In this document: positions 20,992-30,140 of the stretch, one piece after another
Position numbering within the stretch: position 1 is the stretch's first letter
How the letters are laid out: the number at the start of each line of letters is the position of its first letter
Source: DATCHW01 sp963806045
GTDB taxonomy: Bacteria > Bacteroidota > Ignavibacteria > Tepidaquicellales > Tepidaquicellaceae
Assembly: GCA_963806045.1 (NCBI GenBank)
Contig: CAWDWP010000009.1
Span: 1 to 64,000, forward strand
Direction: 5' to 3'
Length of the DNA stretch: 64,000 nt
Position numbers and translations under genes: made by a program
Notes under the pieces: generated by a model
Seen by the model: the letters and a program-made list of their open reading frames with translations, nothing else
Database searches by the model: none
Told to the model about the DNA's origin: nothing

Positions 20992-22119
20992 TTATTCTAA
21001 TACGTGAATGTTTTTTGCGGCACAGATTCTTTTCAGTTCTTCGGGCCATACGGTTACGGTTACTTCGCCAAAGTGTGCTTTGCGGAGCAAATACATTTGC
21101 ACTCTTCCCTGACCGATTCCACCGCCGATGCTTAGAGGAATTTCATCATTCATAATTTTCTGGTGATATGGCAGTTTAAGATTATCCATAAGTTTTGCAA
21201 TTTCAAGCTGCTGAACAAGGGTTTCTTTTGTAACACGAATTCCCATTGAAGTCAATTCGTGGCGCCTCTTTGTAAGATGATTCCATACAAGGATATCGCC
21301 ATTGAGTCCGTGTGTATCTTTTCCGGTTTCTTTTGAGGTATCCGTTACCCAGTCATCATAATCTGCTGCACGCATTTCGTGCGGATATCCGTCTTTCAAT
21401 ACCCAGCCGATTCCGATTATAAATACTGCAGGATGCTCCTGAAGGATAGCTGTTTCGCGCTGTTTACGCGGAAGGTCAGGATACATTTCAAGAATTTCTT
21501 CTGCGTGGAAGAATTCGAGTTCATCAGGAAGATTCGGAAATTTCGGGTCTTTCAACTGAGGAAACATTTCCTGAGACATTGTTTCTGCACCTTTTATAAC
21601 TTTATATATTTTTCTTACAACATCTTTTAAGAAAGCAAGGTTACGGTCTTTTGCCGTAATAACTCTTTCCCAATCCCACTGGTCAACATAAGAACTATGG
21701 TCATGGTCAAGGAAGTAATCTTTACGAACTGCCCGCATATCGGTATTGATACCTTCACCGACACTGCATTCATATTGTTTCAGGGCAGGACGTTTCCACT
21801 TTGTAGCCGCCTGTACAACCTGTGCATTCAATCTTGGACTTATGCCAAGTCCGCACGGAAAATCAACCGGTGTTCTTGAACCATCGCGGTCAAGATTATC
21901 GTTAAGTCCGCTTTCTTTTGTTACGATAAGCGGTACCTGAACCATCATCAGGTTTAATTCCTTAGCCAGATTTTTTTCGATGTAATCTTTTATTGCATAA
22001 ACAGCTTTTTGAGTATCTTTTCGGTTGAGGATTGATTTATAATCATTTGGAAGAATTTTATCAACTTCCGGATAAGTACTGATTCCCGGACCGGCAAGAT
22101 CTGCCTTTTTGTCTGCCAT
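20992..22119 (-). CDS. asnA: Aspartate--ammonia ligase
   Basis: 375 residues. ATP-dependent, ammonia-using asparagine synthetase related to class II tRNA synthetases. Family stretches include VPLIVTKESGLNDNLDRDG, AVRKDYFLDHDHSSYVDQWD, HPAVFIIGIGWVL and the class-II-like motif SIGGGIGQGRVQMYLL. Start chosen at 22119 because AAGGAGA lies about 7 bases before the ATG, one of the few clear ribosome sites in the window. The gene is a single unit ending at the bidirectional terminator. Confidence 0.95.
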   Translation of the reverse strand: MADKKADLAGPGISTYPEVDKILPNDYKSILNRKDTQKAVYAIKDYIEKNLAKELNLMMVQVPLIVTKESGLNDNLDRDGSRTPVDFPCGLGISPRLNAQVVQAATKWKRPALKQYECSVGEGINTDMRAVRKDYFLDHDHSSYVDQWDWERVITAKDRNLAFLKDVVRKIYKVIKGAETMSQEMFPQLKDPKFPNLPDELEFFHAEEILEMYPDLPRKQRETAILQEHPAVFIIGIGWVLKDGYPHEMRAADYDDWVTDTSKETGKDTHGLNGDILVWNHLTKRRHELTSMGIRVTKETLVQQLEIAKLMDNLKLPYHQKIMNDEIPLSIGGGIGQGRVQMYLLRKAHFGEVTVTVWPEELKRICAAKNIHVLE

Positions 22120-22278
22120 TAATTTATCTCCTTTAAATTTAGAAATTATCTACAAATATAGCATTCTCAAATTTTATTTCATATGTGAAATTAAATGAAA
22201 ATATTGATTAAAGACAGCACGCAGATACGCAGATTAAGCTGATTTGCACTAATTTTAATTATAATTAACTCTTTACGA

Positions 22279-22312
22279 GCTGTTGGTGTCGCTTCGCTCA
22301 AACACCAACAGC
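22279..22312. repeat. 11-bp palindromic intergenic repeat
   Basis: GCTGTTGGTGT (22279-22289) and ACACCAACAGC (22302-22312) pair perfectly around CGCTTCGCTCAA. No T run follows, so it is a repeat rather than a terminator. Just upstream, at about 22216-22242, is an ACGCAGATACGCAGATT-type tract, another common intergenic repeat. Confidence 0.55.
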
Positions 22313-22394
22313 GGCGTTACAAATTGATGTGAAAAGACATAATCTGTAATTTTTAATCATTGAAAGGTGAGGCGGACTTGTCTATTTTATATAA

Positions 22395-23428
22395 ATGTTT
22401 TATAGATATATAATAAGACCAATCCTGTTTATGTTTAATCCGGAAACAGTGCATGATTTCGTGATGTTCCTGATTTCCAGATTTACATTTATATATCCTC
22501 TCATCAGATTAATATACTTCCCTGCAAGAAATAATCCTGTAATAATTAATGGGATTAAATTCAGAAATCCGCTCGGTCTTGCGGCAGGACTGGATAAAAA
22601 CGGAACTGCAATCAGGTTCTGGGATGCGTCGGGTTTTTCCCATATCGAAGTAGGCACAGTAACACCAAAACCGCAATCGGGAAATCCTAAACCAAGATTA
22701 TTCAGACTGATTAAGGATAATGCAATAATAAACAGGATGGGATTTAATAATAACGGGGCTGATGAACTTTGTAAAAACATACAGAAGGCGAAGAAGAAAA
22801 TAAAACAGGATTTTGTGATTGGGGTTAATATCGGAAAAAATAAAACAACTCCGCTTGAAAATGCAGCGATGGATTATAAATACTGTCTGGAGAAATTATA
22901 CGATACAGCGGATTTTTTTACCGTAAATATATCTTCACCAAATACAGAAGGATTGAGAGAACTTCAGGGAGAGAAATACCTCGATGAACTTCTCAATGAA
23001 ATTTCAAGTAAGAACAGGGAACTTGCAAGTATCAAAAAATGTAAACTCCTAAAATTATATTTCTAAAAATAGCACCTGACTTATCAGATATTGAAATAGA
23101 GCAAATTTACAATCTTGTTGCTAAGCATAACATCAGCGGAATCATTGCTACGAATACAACTATTTCCAGGGAAGGATTGAATGCAGAAACTAAAGAAGGT
23201 GGTGGAATGAGCGGTATGCCGCTTAAAGAAATGTCAGATGCGGTACTTAAGAAATTAAATGCGTTGAATCTGAAAAATCAAAATACTAAAATAAGTCTTA
23301 TCGGTGTCGGGGGGATATTCAGTAGTCAGGATTATAAAGATAAACTCAGTTCCGGTGCTGAACTTGTTCAGATATACACAAGTTTTATATATGAAGGTTT
23401 GAATATTGTTAAGAAAATATTAAAGTAA
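22395..23428 (+). CDS. pyrD: Dihydroorotate dehydrogenase, class 2 (frame broken once)
   Basis: Membrane-associated quinone-linked enzyme of pyrimidine synthesis, 344 residues when restored. Class-2 marks: an N-terminal membrane-binding helix pair (PILFMFNPETVHDFVM), the flavin-site LGLAAGLDKNG, IEVGTVTPKPQSGNPKPR, NRMGFNNNG and VNISSPNTEGLRELQ with the catalytic Ser. The frame is open 22395-23066, then continues in another frame (TPKIIFLKIAPDLSD) to 23428. Adding one A in the AAA at 23043-23045 fixes it. An essential gene with one homopolymer deletion argues for sequence error. Confidence 0.88.
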
Positions 23429-23433
23429 AATAT

Positions 23434-24051
23434 ATGACGATAGCTCCTGTTACATTTACACTTCTGTTTGCAAATGCGGCGATTTTCTTATGGTCTTATT
23501 ATGGAAACAGGGATATTATGAGCAACTTTGCAGAATGGCCTTATCAGATTGTGAGGAAGAAAAAGTATTACCAGATAATCACGTCAGCATTCCTTCATGC
23601 GAACTGGATGCATTTATTTTTCAATCTTTTTACTCTTTACAGTTTCGGAACATTTCTTGAAACATTATTCGTCAAGTTGAATGGCGAAATTTCCGGCAGA
23701 GTTTGTTTTTTATTGATTTATATGATAAGCTTATTATGCGGTTCTATATTTACTGTTGTGAGGCATTATAAAGACCCGGGATATGTTGCGGTGGGGGCTT
23801 CGGGAGCGGTTTCGGGAATTGTTTTTTCTTTTGTTTTATTTTTCCCTTTCAGCACAATAGGAGTTTTTTTCATACCGATGCCTGCTTTTCTTTTTGCTAT
23901 ATTATATATAGCTGCGTCTATCTATGGCGTGAAGAAGCAATTCGGGAATATCGGACACGAAGCACACCTCGGCGGAGCTGTTGGAGGAGTGATTGCGACA
24001 CTGATATTGATTCACGGGGCTATGGGGGTTTTATTAGGTTATTTAAGTTAA
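23434..24051 (+). CDS. Rhomboid family intramembrane serine protease
   Basis: 205 residues with ~6 membrane segments. Catalytic Ser123 is in the motif GASGAVSG and His178 in GHEAHLGGAVGG. The family HANWMHLFFN motif is also present. It cleaves within membrane-spanning helices of other proteins; the substrate is unknown. It begins 5 bases after the pyrD stop, so it is probably co-transcribed with pyrD. Confidence 0.92.
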   Translation: MTIAPVTFTLLFANAAIFLWSYYGNRDIMSNFAEWPYQIVRKKKYYQIITSAFLHANWMHLFFNLFTLYSFGTFLETLFVKLNGEISGRVCFLLIYMISLLCGSIFTVVRHYKDPGYVAVGASGAVSGIVFSFVLFFPFSTIGVFFIPMPAFLFAILYIAASIYGVKKQFGNIGHEAHLGGAVGGVIATLILIHGAMGVLLGYLS

Positions 24052-24065
24052 TAAATTAACTTGCA

Positions 24066-24123
24066 AACCGTTAAAACGGTTAAAGGATAGTGTAATTACT
24101 AAACCCACGACTGAAGTCGTGGG
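24066..24123. repeat. Pair of REP-like palindromes
   Basis: AACCGTT-AA-AACGGTT (24066-24081) is followed by CCCACGAC-TGAA-GTCGTGGG (24104-24123). Both types recur close together at 63280-63375. They are extragenic dispersed palindromes of the kind moved by REP-associated transposases, none of which is encoded in this window. Confidence 0.65.
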
Positions 24124-24244
24124 CTACGATTTTAAAGCAATGATTTTAAGGGTTACGATTTTAAAAGATATGATTCCAAAAATATATTCAAAGAGTAAAT
24201 ATGAAAACTCAAGAATGTTTTAAGTAAAATTAATTTTATCAACT

Positions 24245-25879
24245 ATGGAAAAAGAATTTTCGGTAAAAGGAAATATCGTAGATGTAATAAGAAGAAGAAT
24301 ATTCCCCGGAGAAATAACAATAAAGGGAATACATATCGTTGATATTACTGAAACCAAAGAGAAATATGAGGATTATATTTTACCGGGGTTTGTTGATGCG
24401 CATATACACATAGAAAGTTCAATGCTGATTCCTTCTGAGTTTGCGAGAATAGCATCTGTTCACGGGACGGTGGCAACAGTTTCTGACCCGCACGAGATTG
24501 CAAATGTTTTGGGTATCAAGGGTGTAAGATATATGATGGAAAACGGAAACCTGGTACCTTTCAAATTCTTTTTCGGAGCGCCTTCCTGTGTTCCTGCAAC
24601 TCCCTTTGAAACCTCGGGTGCTGAACTGACACCCGACGATATCAGGGAATTGTTTAAAGAAGACGGTTTAAAATATTTGAGCGAAATGATGAATTACCCG
24701 GGAGTTCTGTTCAGGGATAAAACGGTAATGGAAAAACTAATGATAGCAAAGGACTATGGCAAACCAATAGACGGGCATGCACCGGGATTGAAAGGCGAAG
24801 AAGCAAAGAAATATGTTTTGTCGGGAATTTCAACTGACCATGAATGCTATTCAATTGAAGAGGCGCTGGATAAAATATCATTTGGAATGAAAATCCTGAT
24901 AAGGGAAGGTTCTGCCGCAAAAAATTTCGAGACCTTGCATACGCTTATTAAATCTGACAATGAGATGGTGATGCTATGCAGTGACGATAAACATCCGGAT
25001 GACCTTGTGGAGGGACATATAAACGAAGTTGTAAAGAGGGCTTTAAAAAAAGGGCATGATTTGTTCGATGTATTGAATGCGGCTATTGTAAATACGGTGA
25101 CGCATTATAATCTTGAAGTTGGATTATTGCAAGCAGGAGATTACGCAGATTTTATCGTTATTGATAATTTTGATAATCTGAAAATTAAACAAACATACAT
25201 CGACGGAATTCTTGTTGCAGAGAATGGCAAAACAAAGATAGATGGTGTGAAATCAAAAATTGTAAATAACTTTAATGCATTACCGAAACAAGTTTCAGAT
25301 TTTTCACTGAAAGCGGAAGGTAAAACAATAAAAGTAATAGAAGCGATTGAAGGAGAACTGATAACAAAAGAGCTTGAACTGGAACCGAAAGTAGAAGCCG
25401 GCTTTTATATTTCCGATACTGAAAAAGATATATTAAAAATTACTGTCGTTAACAGATATTCAAACAAAAAACCTGCGGTTGCTTTCATTAAAGGCTTCGG
25501 TTTAAAAAAAGGTGCAATAGCTTCAAGCGTAGCACACGATTCGCATAACATCATTGCGGTAGGGATAACCGATAAAGAAATATGTGATACAGTGAATGCA
25601 TTAATAGAAACAAAAGGTGGAATAGCAGTAAATACGGGAGAAAAGATAGAAATTCTTCCATTACCTGTTGCGGGGATAATGTCAAATGAAGACGGATATA
25701 TGGTTGCAGAGAAATATTCAAGAATTAATAAATTGCCTTCAGAATTGGGGTGTAAACTTCATGCACCTTTTATGACGCTTTCATTTATGGCATTACTTGT
25801 TATTCCTGCATTGAAACTAAGCGACAGAGGGTTATTCGACGGAAACAAATTTGAGTTTACAGAGTTATTTATTTCTTAA
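24245..25879 (+). CDS. ade: Adenine deaminase
   Basis: 544 residues. Amidohydrolase that converts adenine to hypoxanthine plus ammonia in purine salvage. The metal motif is DAHIHIESSM, followed by VSDPHEIANVLG, the DGHAPGLKG and STDHECY histidines, CSDDKHPDDL, and the C-terminal adenine-deaminase domain (SSVAHDSHNIIAVG). Full length; start ATG at 24245. Monocistronic as far as can be seen. Confidence 0.95.
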   Translation: MEKEFSVKGNIVDVIRRRIFPGEITIKGIHIVDITETKEKYEDYILPGFVDAHIHIESSMLIPSEFARIASVHGTVATVSDPHEIANVLGIKGVRYMMENGNLVPFKFFFGAPSCVPATPFETSGAELTPDDIRELFKEDGLKYLSEMMNYPGVLFRDKTVMEKLMIAKDYGKPIDGHAPGLKGEEAKKYVLSGISTDHECYSIEEALDKISFGMKILIREGSAAKNFETLHTLIKSDNEMVMLCSDDKHPDDLVEGHINEVVKRALKKGHDLFDVLNAAIVNTVTHYNLEVGLLQAGDYADFIVIDNFDNLKIKQTYIDGILVAENGKTKIDGVKSKIVNNFNALPKQVSDFSLKAEGKTIKVIEAIEGELITKELELEPKVEAGFYISDTEKDILKITVVNRYSNKKPAVAFIKGFGLKKGAIASSVAHDSHNIIAVGITDKEICDTVNALIETKGGIAVNTGEKIEILPLPVAGIMSNEDGYMVAEKYSRINKLPSELGCKLHAPFMTLSFMALLVIPALKLSDRGLFDGNKFEFTELFIS

Positions 25880-25898
25880 CACACACCTGAGGTGGGTA

Positions 25899-25945
25899 GG
25901 CGCGAAGAACGCAAAGATAGTCGCAAAGTTCGCAAAGAAAAAAAA
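25899..25945. repeat. CGCAAAG-type short-unit repeat
   Basis: Repeats of CGCAAAG/CGCGAAG (GGCGCGAAGAACGCAAAGA, then TCGCAAAGTTCGCAAAG) fill the gap between convergent genes. A related tract is at 60838-60947. Confidence 0.5.
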
Positions 25946-26878
25946 TTATGTTCGTTTTTTAATAAGACGTTCATTGATTGATGGCTTGAATTTTCGGAAA
26001 AGAACAATGTGCTGTAATAAATATTGCCAGGCATTCAGTCCAAGGCTTCCTATCAATAATACCGGAAGAAATAAAATCAGTTTTATTCCTTCCGGTTTTT
26101 TCGTATTAAATTGTTTGAACAATCTTTCGGAATATTTTAGGGGGTATTCGGGAGTATCGCTAAGACCGTAATGTACAGGTTTTTTGAGTTTTGGGTCAGG
26201 TAAAAAAGCGGTTCCGAATATCCAATCCCAAATAGCTAGCTTTGTTGCAAAGTTGTTTTGGTATTCTTTTCCGGGGTCATCAGAGTGATGCCAGCGGTGC
26301 ATTTCGGGACCATTTATAATATATTGAAGTTTTCCGAGCCTTACATCTATATTGCTGTGAATGAACATTCCCCAGATGGCACTTATCATACCTTTATATA
26401 TTGCTATTTCAGGTGAGGCGCCTAAAAGTATTATTGGAGCAAATTCAATTGTTTGATTTATAAGTATTTCAACAGAGTGTGACCGCGCTCCCGCAAGCCA
26501 GTCAACATCAATACAAGTATGATGAGCTTCGTGAATTCGCCACAGATATTTATTATGATGCATCCAGCGGTGAAACCAATAGATATAAAAATCATGAAAC
26601 ACCAGAAGTATTGCAAGCTGAATCAAAATCGGAAGCTTTCCAAGCAGACTGTAATTATACAGGGATGTATTAAATTTGATATAATTTAACAAACCAAATA
26701 TGAGAAGTCCCAGGATGTAACTTTGAATACCTGAATAGAAAACCAGGTCATTAAAAAAACCTTCGCGAATTATTTTGTGATTTTTATCATAAGGAAAAAG
26801 GCGCTCGAGAATTATGTATAGAATTGAAGCAGAAACTATAACAATTAATGAAATAGTTTGCAGAGACATATTAAACAA
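25946..26878 (-). CDS. Sterol desaturase/fatty acid hydroxylase family protein
   Basis: 310 residues with ~4 membrane segments and the eight-histidine di-iron pattern of the FA-hydroxylase superfamily: HDFYIYWFHRWMHH, HEAHHT, HSNID and HRWHHSDD. Such enzymes hydroxylate or desaturate lipids. It overlaps the NeuB gene upstream by 8 bases, so the two are translated from one message. That suggests, but does not prove, a lipid or acyl modification linked to the surface sugar. Confidence 0.85.
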   Translation of the reverse strand: MFNMSLQTISLIVIVSASILYIILERLFPYDKNHKIIREGFFNDLVFYSGIQSYILGLLIFGLLNYIKFNTSLYNYSLLGKLPILIQLAILLVFHDFYIYWFHRWMHHNKYLWRIHEAHHTCIDVDWLAGARSHSVEILINQTIEFAPIILLGASPEIAIYKGMISAIWGMFIHSNIDVRLGKLQYIINGPEMHRWHHSDDPGKEYQNNFATKLAIWDWIFGTAFLPDPKLKKPVHYGLSDTPEYPLKYSERLFKQFNTKKPEGIKLILFLPVLLIGSLGLNAWQYLLQHIVLFRKFKPSINERLIKKRT

Positions 26879-27752
26879 ATTTCCTTAATTTTTTCATTTG
26901 TGAGAGTTCACTTTCATACACTTTTTTAACTCCGTCCCCCAGAGATTTTTCAATATCACGGATATATTCTACAAGTTTGCGTAAACCCTGCGGTTCAACA
27001 GAAGCCGCCTGGTCAGACCCCCACATTGACCTGTCCAGCGTAATATGCCTTTCGACAAAAGCTGCACCAAATGCAACAGCAACACCGGTCGGAATAAGAC
27101 CCACTTCGTGACCGGAATAACCAATCGGAATATCCGGATACATCTCTTTTAAAGTTATTATCATCCTTAAATTCAACTCCTCAAGCGGACAAGGATAAGC
27201 TGAGGTAGCGTGAGCAATCAATAAATTATCAGGACCTAAAAAATTAACCGTTTCCTGAATTTCGTCCATTGTTGACATTCCCGTTGAAATGATTAAAGGT
27301 TTTCCTGTCGCTCGCTTTTTTTTCAGCAAATCAAAATCCGTAAGGGCAGCCGAAGCTGCTTTGTAAATATCAGGACTGAATTGTTCTATGAAATCAACGG
27401 AAGGTTCATCCCAGCAGGAAGCAAACCAATTGATGCCAAGCTTTTTGCAATATCTGTCAATTTCACTATAGTCTTCCAATGAAAGTTCAACTTTATATCT
27501 GTATTCAATATAAGTCATCCTTCCCCATGGAGTTTCCCTTTCGATATTCCATTGATCTTTAGGAACACAATGTTCGGGGGATCTTTTTTGAAATTTTACT
27601 GCGTCGCAGCCGGCATTTTTTGCTGCCTGGATAAGTTGTTTTGCAATTTTCAGAGAGCCATTATGGTTAATCCCAATTTCCCCAATAATGTAAACTTTCT
27701 CACCATCACCTATAGATTTTTCACCTGCTTTAATTACTGTTTTATGTTCCAT
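26871..27752 (-). CDS. N-acetylneuraminate synthase (NeuB/SpsE) family protein, short form
   Basis: 293 residues. NeuB enzymes condense phosphoenolpyruvate with an amino sugar to make nonulosonic acids. Visible: GEIGINHNGSLKIAKQLI, CDAVKFQKR, WFASCWDEPSV, LIISTGMSTMDEI, and the metal histidines in GYSGHEVG and VERHITLDRSMWGSDQA. The usual C-terminal SAF domain (about 60 residues) is absent; the protein stops at KKLRKFV, where SAF would begin. An AAAGGAT site precedes the start at 27752. It is separated by 220 bases from the upstream SDR gene. Confidence 0.85.
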   Translation of the reverse strand: MEHKTVIKAGEKSIGDGEKVYIIGEIGINHNGSLKIAKQLIQAAKNAGCDAVKFQKRSPEHCVPKDQWNIERETPWGRMTYIEYRYKVELSLEDYSEIDRYCKKLGINWFASCWDEPSVDFIEQFSPDIYKAASAALTDFDLLKKKRATGKPLIISTGMSTMDEIQETVNFLGPDNLLIAHATSAYPCPLEELNLRMIITLKEMYPDIPIGYSGHEVGLIPTGVAVAFGAAFVERHITLDRSMWGSDQAASVEPQGLRKLVEYIRDIEKSLGDGVKKVYESELSQMKKLRKFV

Positions 27753-27972
27753 TTGGTAATCCTTTCTAATTTAATTTATGCACAAATAAACTACAAAGTT
27801 CACATTACGAAACCATAAATGTAATGTTAACATATAGTAACAATATTTTTTAGCATAAAATTTCAAATTATGTCCACATTAAATCAATGTTTCTTATTCT
27901 GTTTTCCAACTTAATAAATTTCAGGAACATTAAAAACACTAATAACTTATTGTTAAATTAATGATAAAAAAA

Positions 27973-28791
27973 TCAAATGACAGACCATCCACCATCAACG
28001 ACAAGATTAGCTCCTGTCATGTATGCAGAAGCATCGCTTGCAAGAAAGACGATTGCACCTTTATAATCATAAGGCGCAGCCATTCTGCCAAGCGGCGTTC
28101 TGTCTGAATAATTTTTTAGAAAAAAATCTTTTTGAGAATTCTCTACACCACCGGGCGACAGCGTATTCACCCTTACACCTTTACTGCCCCAATATGAAGC
28201 GAGGAACTTTGTAAATGCAATGACACCGCCTTTTGTCACCGGATAAGCAGGAGATTTATAAAATATCTGATTGCCGTTTTCATCTTTATATAATGATTGG
28301 TCAGGGGCAACTATTCCATAAGTAGATGCGATATTAATTATACTTCCTTTTCCCTGTTTAACCATTTCTTTTCCGAAAACCTGTGAACACAGAAATGTCC
28401 CCGTGAGATTAGTTACAATCATTTTATTCCACATATCGAGCGGATAATTTTCAAACATTGACTGTTCCAGTTCGGTATTCGGATTTTCGAACATATCATT
28501 TATTGCGGCGTTATTTACGAGTATATCAATGTGCCCGTATTTTTTCATGATGTGGTCATGTGCAACTTTTACAGAAGTAAAACTTGTAATATCCAATTCA
28601 CCTCCGATAGAATCATTTCCAAGTTCGAATGCGAATTCTTCCGCCTTGAACTTATCCAAATCTGCCACGACGACCGTAGCTCCGGCTTCTGCAAGGGCTT
28701 TGCAGTGATATTTCCCTATCAAGCCCAGAGCGCCGGTTACTATTGCGACCTTTTCAGAAAGGTCAAATAATCGATTAATGTTTTGTTCCAT
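27973..28791 (-). CDS. SDR oxidoreductase, PtmA-like
   Basis: 272 residues, classical short-chain dehydrogenase. NAD(P) motif TGALGLIGKYH, NNAA motif ILVNNAAIND, catalytic Ser in IINIASTYGI and the YPVTKGG Tyr/Lys, with the C-terminal MTGANLVVDGGW. The long insert before the Tyr and the overall sequence resemble PtmA, an SDR of the legionaminic acid pathway. The start codon overlaps the stop of the aminotransferase gene (TAATG). Role inferred from the cluster: oxidation or reduction of a nonulosonic-acid precursor. Confidence 0.85.
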   Translation of the reverse strand: MEQNINRLFDLSEKVAIVTGALGLIGKYHCKALAEAGATVVVADLDKFKAEEFAFELGNDSIGGELDITSFTSVKVAHDHIMKKYGHIDILVNNAAINDMFENPNTELEQSMFENYPLDMWNKMIVTNLTGTFLCSQVFGKEMVKQGKGSIINIASTYGIVAPDQSLYKDENGNQIFYKSPAYPVTKGGVIAFTKFLASYWGSKGVRVNTLSPGGVENSQKDFFLKNYSDRTPLGRMAAPYDYKGAIVFLASDASAYMTGANLVVDGGWSVI

Positions 28792-30124
28792 TATTTTTTA
28801 GGTTTTGTATTGAAATTACTTGTTTTACGGAATACAGGTTCAAGAGATTCACCTTTCATATATTTTTTCACGTTTTTTTCATCAACTGCTTTTTTAAGTA
28901 TGGGAAGAACTTCTTCGTAACATTTCAATGTGTGCTCAATATCAGAATCCGTATGAGTGAAGCACATATTATGACATCCGCCCCACAACACTCCCCGCTT
29001 TATCATTTCCTGCTGAACAAGCGATTTCATTTCAAGCGGATTACCTGCTTTTGCATCAAATGTAATTAATGTTCTGCAATCGTATCCGATACATTTAGTA
29101 TAATCCATTCCAAGTTTATGAAGCAATTTTATTATATCCGTCTTTTAATAATTTTACCTTTTTCCGATAAGTAAGCAGGTACATTTTTCTTTTCTATTTC
29201 ATCAATTACAGCCATTGCTGCTGCGAGAGAAAGTGCTTCTCCACCGAAAGTTGTAAAGAAGAAGACATCCTTATCAAACAAACTCATAACATCTTTTCTG
29301 CCTGTTATAACAGAGATAGGCATTCCATTTGCGATTGCCTTGGAAAAAACAGCTAAATCAGCTTTCACGCCAAAATACTGCTGTGCACCTCCTAATGCAA
29401 TTCTGAAACCTGTCCACATTTCATCGAAGATTAATAAAGTTCCGTTTTTTTCACAAACTTCTTTTACTTTTTTTAAAAAATCATTCCTTGGTTCCTCAAA
29501 AACAAACGGTTCAAGAATCACACAGGCCGTATCATCATCAATCGAATCAATAAGCGAGTTTATGTCATTATAATTGAAAGTGAAAGTAAGCTCCTGAACA
29601 GCTTTCGGTATTCCGGCATTGCGGTCGGTAACGCTGATATACCAGTCGTGCCAGCCGTGGTATCCACAGCATAATACTTTTTCTCTTTTAGTAAATGCCC
29701 GGGCAGCACGCACTGCAGCCGTTGTAACGTCACAGCCTGTTTTTGAAAAACGCACCATTTCAGCATTCGGGACAATAGAGCGGATTTTTTCTGACAGTTC
29801 GACTTCCAAAGGATGCATAAGAGAAAAGGTAATACCATCTTCAAGCTGTTTCCGGATTGCATTATCAACTTTATCATAACAATATCCCAGAACGAGGGGA
29901 CCGATACCCATATTATAATCTATGTATTCATTTCCATCTGCATCCCATACGTGCGCATTTTTTCCTTTAACAAGATAAACAGGTGAAATGCCTTTTGTCC
30001 ATTGTGTCGGACCCTTTGCGAGTGTTTGTGTATTTGCAGGGATTAATCCTTCAGATTTATTTAGTAATTCCCGGGATTTCGTTATATCAGGATAGTTTTC
30101 GTTAAAAGCAATTTTATTTGGCAT
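28791..30124 (-). CDS. Class III aminotransferase, glutamate-1-semialdehyde aminomutase-like (frame broken once)
   Basis: PLP enzyme, 444 residues when restored. PLP-site marks: VRFSKTGCDVTTAAVRAAR, CGYHGWHDWY, FDEMWTGFR and the lysine in AVFSKAIANGMP. The family also holds HemL, but the position inside a sugar operon suggests amination of a sugar. The first frame stops at 29132. The rest (TDIIKLLHKLGMDYTKCIG) continues to 28791 if one A is added at the A run of the - strand (29143-29146). Probably a sequence error. Confidence 0.82.
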
Positions 30125-30140
30125 AAAATTTATATTTAAT

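Noticed and set aside
25851..26171. Open frame on the + strand over the fatty-acid-hydroxylase end
   Set aside because: Antisense to a strongly supported gene and partly translated from the CGCAAAG repeat.
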